Shown here: positions 1 through 13,525 of the stretch, piece by piece
How positions within the stretch are numbered: position 1 is the first letter of the stretch
Layout of the letters: the number at the start of each line of letters is the position of its first letter
Assembly (NCBI RefSeq): GCF_910592395.1
Contig: NC_088315.1
Coordinates: 1,550,501-1,614,500, forward strand
DNA: 64,000 nt
Origin: Lineus longissimus
Taxonomy: Eukaryota; Nemertea; Pilidiophora; Heteronemertea; Lineidae
Direction: 5' to 3'
Program-made: the position numbers and the translations under genes
The notes under the pieces: generated by a model
Database searches by the model: none
The model's input: only the letters and a program-made list of their open reading frames with translations
What the model was told of the DNA's origin: nothing

Positions 1-1012
1 AACATTCATTAGACTCTTACTTTATATGGTGCACTGGTTCGATATCCAATCAGCGGATTGACTCACCTCTGACCGATAAGCTATCCCTATGGGTAGTTCG
101 GAGAAGTTGATGCAAAATATCGACGAGCTGAAGATTTGCAGAGGATTTCTTTTGTGACGTCAGGTTCTTCAGGTATGTTCTATAATTGATATTAATACAT
201 CAAAGGCAACCTTCGATTTGTTTCAAAAAGAAATCTACATTTACCATGAATGAAGAACTACAAGGATGTTGTAAACGAAGAGATAGAAACGTTGGATAAA
301 AGATTTTGTTTTGTATCATACGAACTGCTGTTATTACAAAACAGGCCAGGTTTTCTTCTTCAGCATACCAAATCATGAACAGTTGTAGAGATTTATATGA
401 ATCAGTTCCATCTTTAAACAACCTCGACATTTCGTGGTCATATCCAGCCATGGCCAATTTCTGCACTAAGGCTGTTATGAAGTACTTACGTCCGAAAACG
501 GACAATACCATTGCAGCAAATCATTACATTCATATATCAGTTCTCAGGCTCAAGCGCAGCTGCAGATAACAGTTATTTTGAGTAAGAGGGGCTTGTCTAG
601 ATTGATGAGGGGTTTGAAGTGTCTCTTCTAATCCCCGGGGATTTCACTGGAGGTTAGAATGAGTTTTCCATCACGGGGTAAGACAGTTCCGAGCGCATCA
701 CGGAGTCGGACTTAGATGGTCTTATCTGAATAGCGACAGGAGAAGCGATAATGGAGATGACTGGATGCCAGTCGTGTTTTGATTAAAATATGTAGAATAT
801 AGGATGGTTGATGTAAACTGATCAAGTACTTTAGAATATAGAAAATTTGATTGAAAGAACAAGTGGAATGAAAGACAATTGTAAATCACTTTCTTTCCCT
901 TGTAAAGTTTGGCATCAAATTAGGAGTTAGTTAATTTACTTGAAAAACAATCTTCCCATCAAATGGGATATTAGACAAAAAAGAAATATTGTTCAAAATA
1001 ACAACAGAAGTT

Positions 1013-1073
1013 GTCGACTGGATTCGAACCTGTGCGTTCTAGCTCATCGCCTTAAATGATCAGCCTGGCCAAC
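1013..1073 (-). pseudogene. tRNA-Ser/Leu-like relic (possible SINE head)
   Basis: On the minus strand, 1071-1061 reads TGGCCAGGCTG, an A-box-like sequence, followed by TTTAAGGCGATGAGCTAGAA. Positions 1030-1020 give a perfect B box, GGTTCGAATCC. Order and spacing match an RNA polymerase III internal promoter. The AAGGCGATG and CAGGTTCGAATCC parts resemble tRNA-Ser, but the anticodon arm and variable arm are missing or collapsed, so it cannot be a working tRNA. It is either a tRNA pseudogene or the 5' head of a tRNA-derived SINE. No poly-A or copy elsewhere was identified to prove the SINE reading. Confidence 0.5.
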
Positions 1074-1083
1074 TTACTAACAT

Positions 1084-1107
1084 CAGCAGTGTGGTCATAC
1101 ACTGCTG
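1084..1107. repeat. Short perfect inverted repeat
   Basis: CAGCAGTGT (1084-1092) and ACACTGCTG (1099-1107) form a 9-bp perfect stem with a 6-base loop. It sits 11 bases from the A-box end of the tRNA-like relic, upstream of it in that strand's sense. It could be part of the same degraded element or chance. Confidence 0.5.
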
Positions 1108-4100
1108 CTAACATTAACCAACTTCCCTACCGAAACAATTTAGAATAAGAAGGTTGATCACGGTACCTATACATGTAATCCAATGGCGGTATTGCCTGGG
1201 AGATATATTTCCGGTAACAGTAGACCCTACTAATCTTTTGTGACTGGTAAAATGGAGGGGTGCGAGGAGTGCGTTACACCCCTTTAAATTCGATTGACCA
1301 AATATTGTGCGGATCTATTGTTGCCGGAAATCTGTTCCTCACGCAATACGGTGAAAAGTACCAAACGTTTCGGCGTTATAGAAATAGTTTCCCACCAAAG
1401 CGTAGATGATAATTGCGTTGTCATTCCAATCAAAACGCAGCAATGTCTTTTAGTTTTGCGATACTTCCTGCTCAATTCCTTGGCATCCACCCACACGTTC
1501 CTGTTGACATATCTCAGTTATTGTTATAGTTATTCAGGAGCAATTAACTGGGGATTCCTCGAATGATCTACGTCAGACTCCCCCACGCGGACATGTCATT
1601 GACAAACTTGCTTACCGACGGGAAGTGGCTATTGGATTTGATAATTAGGGTGTGTAGATGTCAAGTGATTGGTTTTCGGGATATTGCGATGACCATCACG
1701 GACTCAATCATACAGATAGCAGGTGTGGAGAAGGTAATACTCTGAAGCAAAGAAGACATCTTTTTGAATTCTTCATAACATATAGAAGCATAAATCAGGC
1801 ACGCGGACGTGACATTTTCCTGATCCACATCGTAAATGCTTAAATCAATGTACACTGCAAACCCATCCAAAATAACTGTTGTGGCATCATCCAAGTGTTG
1901 TGTGACTGCTCCTACCTTGGTTGAATAATGACTTATTGGTCGCAAAAAACAAATTAACCTCTCGTATTCATTTCGCTACATTTGTATTTCTGACTCGCCT
2001 TTTGTTTTACCTGCTGAGTAATTATTTGTGATGGTGCATTGCTGACCAATGTTAACACTTTTATGGCATCGTGATGTCGTGGGCAAGCATCAGGGATAGG
2101 TTTTCCCGAAATATTTGTTCAAGAATGGGGAAAACAATTAGAAATAACTGGTAACTGTTGTCCAGATAGCTATTCTTGACGTGCCTTGTTTATCTTTATT
2201 ACTGGACATCATCAGTTATCATTTTAATGCACAGCAATATGTTTGTTTACTGCCTCCAACTCGAGGGATTTATGGCAATATTCCATGTCCTCCAGATTTA
2301 TAAAAGCATTCAACGTTGTTTAACATATCACTCAAGTGAATTTCCCCAACCGTTCCGAATAAATCCAGACATTTCTGAAGACGAGAAGGTGATATCTACT
2401 TAGCTTTTATAGCGAAGTAGCAGAACTGATTTCTTTTATTTGCCATCCGCTGGGGTTTTAAGAAATAACTCACTGCAACACTTGTAATGATCCTTTAAAA
2501 AATGAGAGACCTCTGAGACTGCCATATAAAGTTGTTTGGAATAGTTCCTCGGAATAATGTCCAAATGTAGGGTACTCTTGGGAAATGAGGGATAAAAATC
2601 TAAAACTGACTAGTAAGTTCCGTTTACTTAACCTCAATTCGGGCAGTTCTCATGGGGTACGAAAATAACAAAAATACAGTTTCAAGCTAATTCTTCTTTT
2701 TGATGGCTTGTTTTTTTCCGCTGCAGTTTTCATAAACCTGAACTGAATTTGGAATATACTGAGTGGTAAACAAATGATGATGCCAAATCCAGTGTAAGCC
2801 ATTTTTCAATCGTCAGAGGTGCAATGTTGTGAAAATCTTCTCCTTTCGTGAGTTAAGGTTATTTGGTGACCCTTATTGACCTTGCTACTTACTGCCTTTC
2901 TTGCACAATCCTTTTAACTATCATACAAAAGAGATCGGTTTGCTTTTTGCTATTATGTATGATCATTTCATCAAATGAACTGAGACAACCCCTTTGAAGT
3001 ATGATGTTAAAGAACATGTCACGAGCAGGAAGTCGTTTTCACTATTACATAGAATGAGACCTGCAAGCAAAATATCGCCACCACAATATTTATAGTCTCA
3101 CTTCCTTGCAAATCACCGCAAAGACTTAACCAATATCTCATATCAGCAGGGGCATCACCACAGAGGGAAGGGTATTACTTGTCAAGGCAGGCAGTCCAGG
3201 AAATTGAATCGTAATCCGTACGCTTCCGTGCTTTGTACACAAATATCAAAATGAACCTGCACCGGGATTTCTGTGCGCTGAGCCACAAAATTAGGGATTA
3301 TATCGGCTCTGGTTTAATATCTCCATGACTCTGATTGGTTCCTATGTTTGTCATCGAGCTATTGCAAGGAGATCTTATTAGATGTATTTTTGTGGCGAAT
3401 TATGAACAATCCATTATTGGACGTATCGATAGCTGATGGTAGAAAAAGGGAAGAGATGGGAGGAGTGCCGCCGAGTGCTGCCGCGATCGAGAGCAAAGTA
3501 TTGTAAACAATATCTTTTAGACGAAGTAAAAGTCACGTTTCGCAAGTTATAAAGCTTGTGAGCTGGTATTACCTAGACCTGTTATCGACCAAGTGAACAC
3601 AATTCCTACTTCATCTCAGTCTACATCTTTTCCACTCGAAATCTAACGGAAGAAATACACCAAGGTCAAGCCAGAATTCTAAGTGTTAGGCCAAGACCTT
3701 CGGTTTATTGGGTAAAGGGAAAATACAACTTGCCTGAGCAAGTAGGAAAGATGCTGCGGCAAGTACGTCCCTCTTTCCTGTAGTCTTGGTTGATCTATTG
3801 GTATATTGAATAAGATGCCTCTGAATTATTCAAGAGACACTCCTGCAATACCCCAATTGCAGTTGGCTGACTCTTCACCGGTGTCAAGGGGGCAGTTGTC
3901 CCGTACGTCACGCTGATGCGAGTCGGCGGGAATGGGCTTATCATTGTGGTTGGCGTAATCAAAGGTGACACCCCAGAACCCAAGAGCCCCTAGAAAACCT
4001 GACGCGAATTCCTGCAGCCACTTTGTTAGTGATGTATTGTCCTTTGGATCAGGTGTTTTATCTGTTATGGCTAATTGTACGTTGATGTGAAAATATGTGG

Positions 4101-7100
4101 TTGTGTGACTTGGTTGTGGAATGAAGATGATTTGTTCGTTGCTTATGGGCGCTGAAGAAACGTGGGGATGATTTAATGGGGGGGATGTCTAGGCATTTGG
4201 TTTGGATGTGATTCTGCAAATAAAAAATGTTCGGAGCTTTTCAAGTTTCTGGATCTGATCACGTGGGATCTTTCCGATTTCAGTTGGGGAAACATAACAA
4301 TATTTTTCAAGGTGTGGGTCTTCACATTCATAATTTACTTCTCGCTATAAGCGGTACCATGTGATCAACACGGTTTCTACTTCGGGCTATGTAGTCACGG
4401 AGTATAATGTCATTCTTTCAACTTTTTCAAAACGATACTTCAGATGCGATTAGAGTCGTGTATGTCATAAAGTGACTTAAAAATCCAATGAGGCATGTAT
4501 GCCTTCACTACATAGGGAATCGTTGGACACATTGGGGATGTTTGGCTAATCTCCTTCTTGAAACCAAAAACACGCCCACTCCAAGTCTCATATTGATGTG
4601 TGCTTTGCCTCTTGAAGAGAAGGTTGCAACATTCACAAACAAACGATTGCTGTACAGTGAACATATTGTCATTGTTACTTTCATAAAAGCATGATCAGCA
4701 CTTCCAATCCTCCCTTCCAGGTGGCCGAGCTTTTACCTCTCTCGAATGTTCATTACAGTTAGAGGATCAGGCCGTGAGCCCTTTCTCGTCGTTAGCCTAA
4801 CCCACGTAAACGCTTTATCACTTATCATCTCTGTCTAGTTGCAGGATGGTCCTTTAAAAGTCCTTTTTTCAGCTGATCCAGCCCACGTAGAATGGAATCC
4901 CTAGCGCTGCTACCGCTTGACTCGGAAGAAAATCACAACAGCAATGCGAAAGGAACATAGTTCTATCCCGTTACCAGCGGCTGCTAATCGAAAGTCCATG
5001 CCGTGTCTGCGACAATTTGATATTTCACCTTGAGACGTTGACCTTCGTCCAAAATGCCAAACTTCTCTTCCGGAAATCCTATAGCGGTGTTTCACATCTC
5101 ATTCCCTCTCAATTGATCAGATCTCCAGGTTGACATATGCTGAATTGATTGCTTCAGGTCGGCCGGGTCAACACTTTTATCATGATTAGGATCAAGGGAC
5201 TGCTTTATCTTTTGCGTCATGTTCACTCTAACAGGTACTCCCTGGTGAATGTGAAATGACTAATGCGTTGGAACTGGCTGCAAACTTATGACTAAACCCA
5301 ACAGAAGCTGAAGCAACGTATTCACAGTGTGGGACAGTAAAAAATCTCGATAAAATTCTTTGAGGTTCTTGAATAAGATCATTCTTCAGTTTTCTTCTAT
5401 CTGGTTTCAGTCGTCACCACATCACATATCTTCTCTCGCCGCCAACAAATAGCTTTTTGCAAATAGTCATTCTGATCGAAATGTTCCACTTTGCTATGTG
5501 ATAGAGCTCGAACTAATTATGCTTTTAATTAATATCCGCTATGCACAAGTAATTCCTTCCATGGGCCATTAAATGTAACCTTGGCCGAAAAGCTTCCAAA
5601 ATGCACAGCACTATCGGCGGCAGGACACTGGACCATGACTTGGACTGATCAATAATATATCTATTTCTGTGTGGCATTGTTTGGGATGGTCACTTTAGCA
5701 AGCATGCTTACACAGGGTGATCTAACAAATTCTACCGAAATCAGATGTATTAGAAAACGGTTTTTCAAGATCAAAGATAACAACAATACAAGATGGTGAG
5801 CTAAAAGATACTCAGTCCTACTCAAAGCGAATACAAATGAGCGTCGTAATCAAAGTTTGCCATGAGATCATCTGACTGAATCAACCTTTGGCACCGACAA
5901 CCTAACTGTCCACGAGGGGCCACACGTTTCGATGACTGATCTTGCGTTGGTTGCCATCTCTCAAGCGGCCTGTCTGAGTCACGCCAACTATTACTAGTTC
6001 TGCTGTATTACAAGCGATAGCTCTACAACAAGCTCTATGGAAAACTCTAAAGGTAAGAATAAGGCCTTTAAAGCGCAGAAACGCTAACGAACAGAAACAT
6101 GAACAAGGTCGTGCTCCGTTACCGACCCCTACTTTATCCCAGTTTCCAAGAAATCGTACTGCCCACAAAATCCGCTTTCATTTTCTCTCTTAGATTGGCC
6201 TTTTACAGAAAGCCAGATATATCCACTTCTGAAGCAAAATATTTCGTATTAAAAAGAAACCATGGTAAAAGTGCCGGGCAGGGATATTTGATAGCATCAT
6301 TTCCAATAAACGAGTTGCATTCTAGAATCAGAGATCGGCCAGTTATCTGATTCACCACGTGACCATGACGTCATGATGCATATATCTAACTTCGACAACC
6401 AGAATCACCAATTACATCCATTACACCTCGTTGTTACACCTCCGCAACTCGACGATTTCTCCCCTCGCTTTAAATGCTCGCATCATTGATCGGTTGCGAG
6501 AACATCACAAAGCATCTGTCATCACACCTATAACATCATAATCTCATCTCGCCAAAAAGCTTCCGGTAGCTAGGTTAACATTGACAGATTTTTGTGTAGG
6601 GGCGGCAGAACGCGGGAGAGCCAACTTGAAGTTTCTCATGAGGAGTTTGTTAGGTCGATGCGCCGGGAACGCCTATACATACTCGGAGTTGATAACACTC
6701 AGTAGCAGAACGTGAAGCCAGCGGTCTGTTCCTCCGTGTGAGTGGACGCTAAGTTACATACTATCAATAAGTTGCGCTTAGGATTTCGGTATCGTAGTCG
6801 TAGCGTTCTGTTGCTTTTATATTTTTAGTCGGATATTTTAGTTTTGGGACAAAGAAATGCGGTGAAGTTGTGAACACTTTATGACAGATGTGAGATATAT
6901 TTTTGACCAGTTTGGACATTAGGGACCATATTCAAGGAATATTGTGATACATATATTGACTCATCGCTCGTACTAATAAGATTGTTGCGTCCAGGATTTC
7001 TCAGATGACAATCTCGAGAAAGGCGTGAGAGTTATAAGAGGTTGACGTCTCTTCGGTAAAAGCATGTCATCGCGATTTGCTCAGAATCTCAAACATCAGA

Positions 7101-8474
7101 CTCCCGTACTCGGCAGGTAGGCTTTTATCATTAATTTGTCTTTTTATCTGATTCTAAGAATTTCCAGCGACTTAAAAAAAATTCTTCAGTAATGATTCCA
7201 TTAGAACATTGTGCAGGTCGTGATCGTTCACTCTTACGATTGTATGTTGCTTGGTAAGTAGGACACCAATGGCATTATTGCCAACTGACCGATGATTTTT
7301 TTCCATTTTTTTGTATAAAACTATTTTTCGCAAAAACAAAAATGATCATGAAAATTTGGTGGTACGTATCCCCCACCCCCAAAAAAATGTTTTCAAGCTC
7401 ATGGAAAACCTGACGTGGACAAGGAAAATCCGTCCAAAGTAACTCGTAACAAGGGGTTAGTTGTTGTGTGGTATCGAATTAACAAATGATCCATTACGGA
7501 TCAACGTTGATAATGCCAGGAGCTGTCGTAAGGCTTCAGATGTCCTGATGGGAGAGACAATTTGTCTGGCAGCGAGATTTGTATGCTGACCATGTGTCTG
7601 ATATCGAAAGGATGGCCAGTTGATGACAATTAAATCACAAGACATTCCAAGGTACATAGAAGATGGCATGCAGCACTGTTGCCTTGGGCAGCTCTATTTT
7701 GAAATGATTTCCCAAGCGCGTACATGTACGTCATGTATTTTCAAATATATCCAGTGTAATGGTCAGCGGCGTAGTTGCATTGATTTTAAGCAGTATAATT
7801 TGAGAAGCATCAATCATAGACAACAATCAGTATCTTCTTTTTAAAGTTTTTGTTAGTTCTTCTATAGCAACAACAGTGAGTTACGCAAATTATCAATTGA
7901 GTTTTTTGTCAGTCCTTTTTAAAAAGTTTACAGATAAGTTAAAAGAAAATGAAAAGATAAATATGGGTCATCAAGTAATAAGAGCACAAGTGGTATAGAT
8001 GAGTATGTGTGATCATCATGAAACAGATAAAAAGTTAATAAATAACATTTTCTGAAGTTAGCATTATGCACGTACATGCCTGTCGACCCAAACTGATCTT
8101 GTGTTTGAATTCTGTCATCTATTCATCTCTATAAGTTGAATTGAAACCAAGAGGAGGGTGTTTTTGAACGTGTTTAATTGAATGCAACTTTGTATTTAGA
8201 AAACGCCGCAGAAAAATTAGGATATGGTTTGTCCGTCCGCCAAGTCATTAATGAGAAAGGAGCCGGATTAATACGATATAACGACGTTGATTATCATCAA
8301 ATATCAATGCTGCTCACACATTTCTTCAGCATTTGTATATACAATTTAGAAACAAAATATAAATTCTATTAGTGTTATCAATCAGATTAAATTTGTTAGT
8401 TAATCTCCTGAAATGCACTCAAAGGAGTCACATGAAGGCATACAACGTTGGTCAAAGAGAGGTGAATAACAACT

Positions 8475-8548
8475 GGCCGGTTAGCTCAGTTGGTTAGAGC
8501 GTCGTGCTAATAACGCGAATGTCGCGGGTTCGATCCCCGTACTGGCCA
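8475..8548 (+). tRNA. tRNA-Ile (anticodon AAU)
   Basis: This is a complete 74-base cloverleaf without intron. The acceptor arm GGCCGGT pairs with ACTGGCC, the D arm is GCTC/GAGC, and the anticodon AAT lies at 8509-8511 in the loop CTAATAA. The T arm GCGGG-TTCGATC-CCCGT closes with one G-U pair, and the discriminator base is A. The A box (TAGCTCAGTTGG) and B box (GGTTCGATCCC) are intact, and five T residues follow directly. It is almost identical to vertebrate tRNA-Ile(AAT) as I remember it; the main difference is a paired change in the anticodon stem (TCGTG/CGCGA instead of TGGTG/CGCCA), which keeps pairing. It decodes AUU, and AUC/AUA after A34-to-inosine editing. Confidence 0.96.
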
Positions 8549-8549
8549 A

Positions 8550-8554
8550 TTTTT
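8550..8554 (+). terminator. RNA polymerase III oligo-T terminator
   Basis: Five consecutive T residues begin two bases after the tRNA-Ile discriminator base, the usual Pol III stop signal. Confidence 0.85.
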
Positions 8555-11107
8555 ACTTAAACGTTGACAGCTCACTATCTATATCAGGGACGAATTTTTT
8601 TAGTTATTTATCGAATCAAGTTCTCACATTTCATTTTTTCATCAGTAGAGAGACAAGTCTTACGCTATGGTGACAACTCAATTACTCTTGTCTTCTGAAA
8701 TATGTCGTAAACACGTTGATTGCAATTTTCACGATCGACCCAATGTCAAATACGCCCTCCACTGTTTTGTCTTAAACCATACATACTAAAGGAGATCAGC
8801 TTTTTTAAACTAAAAAAGTAAAGTAAAGGTGTGTAAAACTGTGGCGAAACGTTGGGTATGATAGCTATTGCACTCTATGAATGATTCTTAAATGTCACTC
8901 TATCATAGGAAATATTGTTTGAATCAACTGACATCCTGTCTGTTTGGTAGTTCTTTTACGGTTTGCTGATATCCAAGTTTCGGGAATTAGTCAGATTTTC
9001 AGTATCAGCATCTTAGACTCCGTATCTGCTTACTAGGTACATCTTATCATGCCTAAGCCTTCAATGTGACACCAATCCAGACCCAGATTAACTTGTTGGC
9101 GAAATCTGACAAGTGCTCATCGCAGTTAAATGATCGTACTATTGCTAATATTGAATACCATAATCGCTACTGGTGTGTGGATAAACGTGATCTCCTAGCC
9201 TGGTTATCTGATCATCTCGCGATAATTGGCAATCGTGATCTACTCGTGGTCGTAGTCTAGACTCTTCACAGTAGCCGAGTTGTAACTGAGGGGAGGAGAA
9301 TCTGGCCTTTAGCAATATCGTCATATTTGGCGGTGAGAGTAAAGTGGTGATCAGAGGATATATCAAAAAGTAAATCCTAGTTGGGGTCGCGACTGACCGT
9401 TGCTTGATTTTGACATTGAGGTACCAGTAATAAATGTCAATTGTAAGATATTTAGCTCAGATCATTTTAGGGAATCGTACAGGAATCTTGTAACGATGCA
9501 CTATGCATATGTACGAAACGGTATGAGATCTTCAAAGGAAACTCATCTGGATTCTAGACCTAGGGTAGCTGCTAGCACGAACGCATCACAATCATATTTT
9601 TTCCACCAACACTTTTCATGTTTCAATACCTCGATCCATCTAAGAACATTTAACCTATTACACTAATTACTACTATGCAATACCCACTCGTGACATGATA
9701 ATATATTATAGATTCATCTTTTCACGTTTTAGAAACTGGTTGCATTGATTTAAGACCAACTGGTGAAAAATGATGTTTAATATAGATCGTGGAAGTCATC
9801 CTTTGCAATGAATCATTAAACGAAATCGTTGTGCTACTCTTTATTGATCCATTAGTTATGTGATATAGTAATGTCTATGTCTCTCCTCATTCAAGTTTCC
9901 CTGGACTAACTTTATAAATTCATAAGATGGAATAATTAAGGCTGGACCATTCACCATTCTCGCGTAATTTGCACTTCTTAACCCTCTTCAGTGACATGCT
10001 ATGTACATATATACATGGAGATTGTTTAAGATAAAAGCTTAACTGTTAAGTTGATTGAATCATAACGTACACTTGTACGCAAGCGGTAAGAACTATGTTT
10101 GAGTATGTCTCTAGCATAACACTGCTGAAACAATAACAATCCACAAGATATGGATTTTTAGTTACTAAATGTCTTAAACAGTTTTCTATACAAGCCATTT
10201 TAATTCGGGGATAAATGCAGCTCTTCAGAAGTAGGTATTAAAAATCCACCGAATGGCTTTTAGTAAGGGTGTGTGTTCTACATTGTAAATTGTAGGTACA
10301 CAAAGTTAAAAACGTACTCGTAACTTACTGATGAGAAAAAAACCCTTCGAAAAAAGACCATAAACCCAGCAATGCCCCAGAAATCTCTTAAATATTTCAT
10401 TCCTCTCTATATATTTACCATGTAAGGATGCTGATAGACTACTTACTTCACCCTTAATGCTCGTTTTCATATTTATTTAACATCCAGCCCCAATTTGTGG
10501 CTATTTTGAACTCTCAAATGGAAATTCTAATGTCTCGTATAACACTCTACCCGTAATGCATCATGTTGAGAGTTCAGTGCACTTGGTGATTGAGGAGAGG
10601 CCATTGCACGCTCAAACCAAGACTAGAAGAGAGGGCATTTCACCACTGAAAGCACAGCATCAATAATAAATGAATAGTGTTAGATTGATTGAGGATAAGG
10701 TATTGGAATCAGTGTCTGGTTATGATGGGTCCAAACCGTCCCACGCCTACTGCTTCCCATCCAATTAAACTAAGTGATGAAGCCTGCTTTATGATGGTTA
10801 CAGTGTGTTTGTGCGCCTCCAAGGTGATGGATATGGTTTGTTTAGCTGAGGTTTTAAACCCAGACTGATATTGTGGCGGTCATCTAGCCATTATTAAGCA
10901 CAATGAGAAACAGTAAACATTCCGGGAATCCCGCGTTAATAGAGAAGAGAGACATAGCTTTCATAAAAAGCTTGGAGTTTGGGGAAAGTACGCCACATTT
11001 GTGACCCTTGTATTGACAAAATGCACCATTTCTACGGGCCTAGGCCAGGAAAGGCCTATAACGAAATGTGTGGTCGTTTTCAATAAGTTAGCGACTGGAA
11101 ATATATT

Positions 11108-11144
11108 GGGCTCTTCCCGCGCAGGTTCGAATCCCGCGACAACG
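11108..11144 (+). pseudogene. tRNA-Ser-like 3' fragment
   Basis: The sequence CTTCCCGCGCAGGTTCGAAT continues into CCCGCGACAACG and then TTTT. It has a perfect B box (GGTTCGAATCC) and resembles the variable arm, T arm and acceptor 3' strand of tRNA-Ser. No 5' half with an A box is present upstream, so it is a truncated relic rather than a gene. It shares AGGTTCGAATCC and a following CGACAAC with the relic at 1013-1073, which suggests related origins. Confidence 0.5.
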
Positions 11145-13461
11145 TTTTAATCATTCTCAGACCTTGAAGAAATATACCACCATACAGCAGCACCAATAAG
11201 TGACTAGTATCGCCACAGCCTGAATATCCTCGCAAATTACATTTTACTCTTAATGCGTGTACATATATATATATAGAATATTTGAAGCGTCAGTTTTAGT
11301 GGTTGAATGGCTCCCCGAAGTCTCATCATTTCTACCAATAACTTAGTAATGTGACGAGTCACATGATAATTGAAAGCTATACAACATCTGCTGCCCTGGA
11401 TCTCGTCAGCCATTTTTAATTCTCGGGCGTGATTTCGAGGAAATGGAGCCAATTTTTGATACATAATCGTTTTTCTATCTGTTGAGGTGATAATTTGTTT
11501 TTCTCATTTTGAATCACAATAGAAATGTATCCTAAAAGTTACCGCTTAACTATCAGTACTAAAGATTTTTTAGAATTCAAGAAGATTTGCCAAGCAATTC
11601 TTCTGGAAGTAAAAAAAAGTTAGTGGCTAGAAACTATTTGTCGCTTGATTGGGCATTTGTCACCACGTGACTAATCCCGTGCTCAGGTTACGTTTATAAT
11701 TGAGGTTTTGGAGCAAAGTATTCTAGTGAGATGATTCTAACATATAATGTCAAATCGCATATTATTCACTTTCTCAAAACCAGAAGTAATCAACTTACAC
11801 CAATTACACACGGTTTCTTGAGAAACTCAGGACGTCAAAGTTTGATTTCAAGAGTATTCTCCGGTTACATTAGATAGAGCAATATTGCAAAAGTGCCAAA
11901 AATCCAAGTTGCCAGTCAGCTCTCACAATACCGCCAAGTAACATGGTTGTGTAATCAATGTATGATATGTACTGACACGACCACTTCATCCAACTCTTTA
12001 ACAACTTTTCATGAATTAGTGAAACTGGCAATCGGTAAGTATAGTCGACGTTATAATACTAAGGACACAATCCATAAAATATTACTTTGCTTATAACAGT
12101 GCTGGGAACTTAAGTATCAAAACATGGTTGAATATATAAAGTGTTGACATGTAGTACTTATGGAACAACAAAATTAGTTAGTAAATTGGCAATTTCGAAT
12201 TTCAACAAGTAGTTAGCGTTTTCTTCTAACTGAGGTTGAACCACAGAGAGGCACCCATAAAGAAATGGTATAACCACAGTCAGTCCAGAAACAGATGCTG
12301 CAAACAATGCGACAATGAGATAAAAGCTTTTACTGAATGTTCATGTATTGAAAATGATAACACAAAAACCATTATTGCAGCTAGTCCAAACTTGTTCAAC
12401 ATGTTTCCTGATTTTCTACAGAGTAAACCAAAGAATTAACCTGTGTCTCAAAGCAAGTGTATCAAAAGCACACAAACCTGGTCAGTCAATCAAACAAAAG
12501 TTGCAATTAAAAGCTTGCCATAAATTGTTTGATGACAGCGGCTACTCATAGTTGTCATGGCCGCAACGATACCTTGAGAATAGAATGAATGGATGTGTGC
12601 GAAAGGCAGAGTCGGGGGCTAAAACCTAAAACTACAAAACAGCTACTGAGACTCTCAAGACATACCAAACCAAACATTGCTGCTGCCAAATGCTAGGTAT
12701 CCTTTCATTGGGGGAATGACATATGAATAATATGCTCAAATCCGCCTCTAAAAGAAGTTATTAGCTGTTGATATCAGATAGCATGACCATTCGAACAAAT
12801 ACCTCCAAATACCAATATCAGCATACAGTGTATAACAAAAACGATCTCTTTCTGAATCAAAGGGATCTGACATTCAAACCGTCTTCAGTGTGACAAGCGA
12901 CATTTCCAACAAGAGCACCCATTCTGAGTATCATGCTTCTGACGTGTATCATTGACAATATCCCAATGCGATCAAAGTTTGCGGACTTTTGCATTAAAAG
13001 TGTTTACAAAGGTCTTTGACACAAACCTAGCCTTTTATTTATAAACAGCCCAAGCCCTTTTGCACAGCATCTAGTTTTCACTGCTTGAAAATAAATAGAT
13101 ATTCATTGATGGCAGGTTCTCTGATTCTAAAGTGAGCGACTTTGAATGTCGGTTCAGAAAAGGCTAAATACGAAGTACTTTTGAGCCGAAAGAGTCACGG
13201 TGATAGAGCAAGAGATCATTGGTTCTGATCGACTATCAAGGAAGTTGAAACAAATTAAAGAGATGATGTAACGTTAAAGGGAGGATGACCTAGTTAACAA
13301 CTCTGACGATCATAAAAACCTTTATAACAATCGCGTGAGAAATGAAATTCAAAGTGACTTTTACGGGGCTATCTCAAGTAACGCATTGAACGTCTCAGAG
13401 CATACTGTCTTGCCTTCCCATAAACGAAAATGGTGAATTCTTGCCAAGTCGTCAGAATTGT

Positions 13462-13525
13462 TAGCTCTTTGAGCTATATTGCCCCAATAGACGAATAAAT
13501 TGGGGCGACATCTCTTTAATGTCGC
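13462..13525. repeat. Three adjacent, partly exclusive hairpins
   Basis: TAGCTC/GAGCTA (13,462-13,476, 3-base loop), GCCCCAAT/ATTGGGGC (13,481-13,506) and GCGACAT/ATGTCGC (13,505-13,525) are perfect inverted repeats. The last two share bases 13,505-13,506, so both cannot form fully at once. No transcript is evident here, so a role is unknown. Confidence 0.5.

Larger units (their letters stand above)
1..8474. other. Intergenic or distant-intron DNA, no supported gene
   Basis: AT-rich sequence with only short open frames that lack recognisable domains or convincing splice signals. The longest is a 103-codon minus-strand frame at 200-511; it looks moderately protein-like but has no family match I know and no clear exon borders. 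A tRNA-like relic and a small hairpin lie near 1.0-1.1 kb and are listed separately. I see nothing else I can name. Confidence 0.6.

Noticed and set aside
200-511. 103-codon minus-strand open frame with a vaguely death-domain-like helix pattern
   Set aside because: No key residues, no splice context, and a stop just upstream of the ATG; too weak to name.
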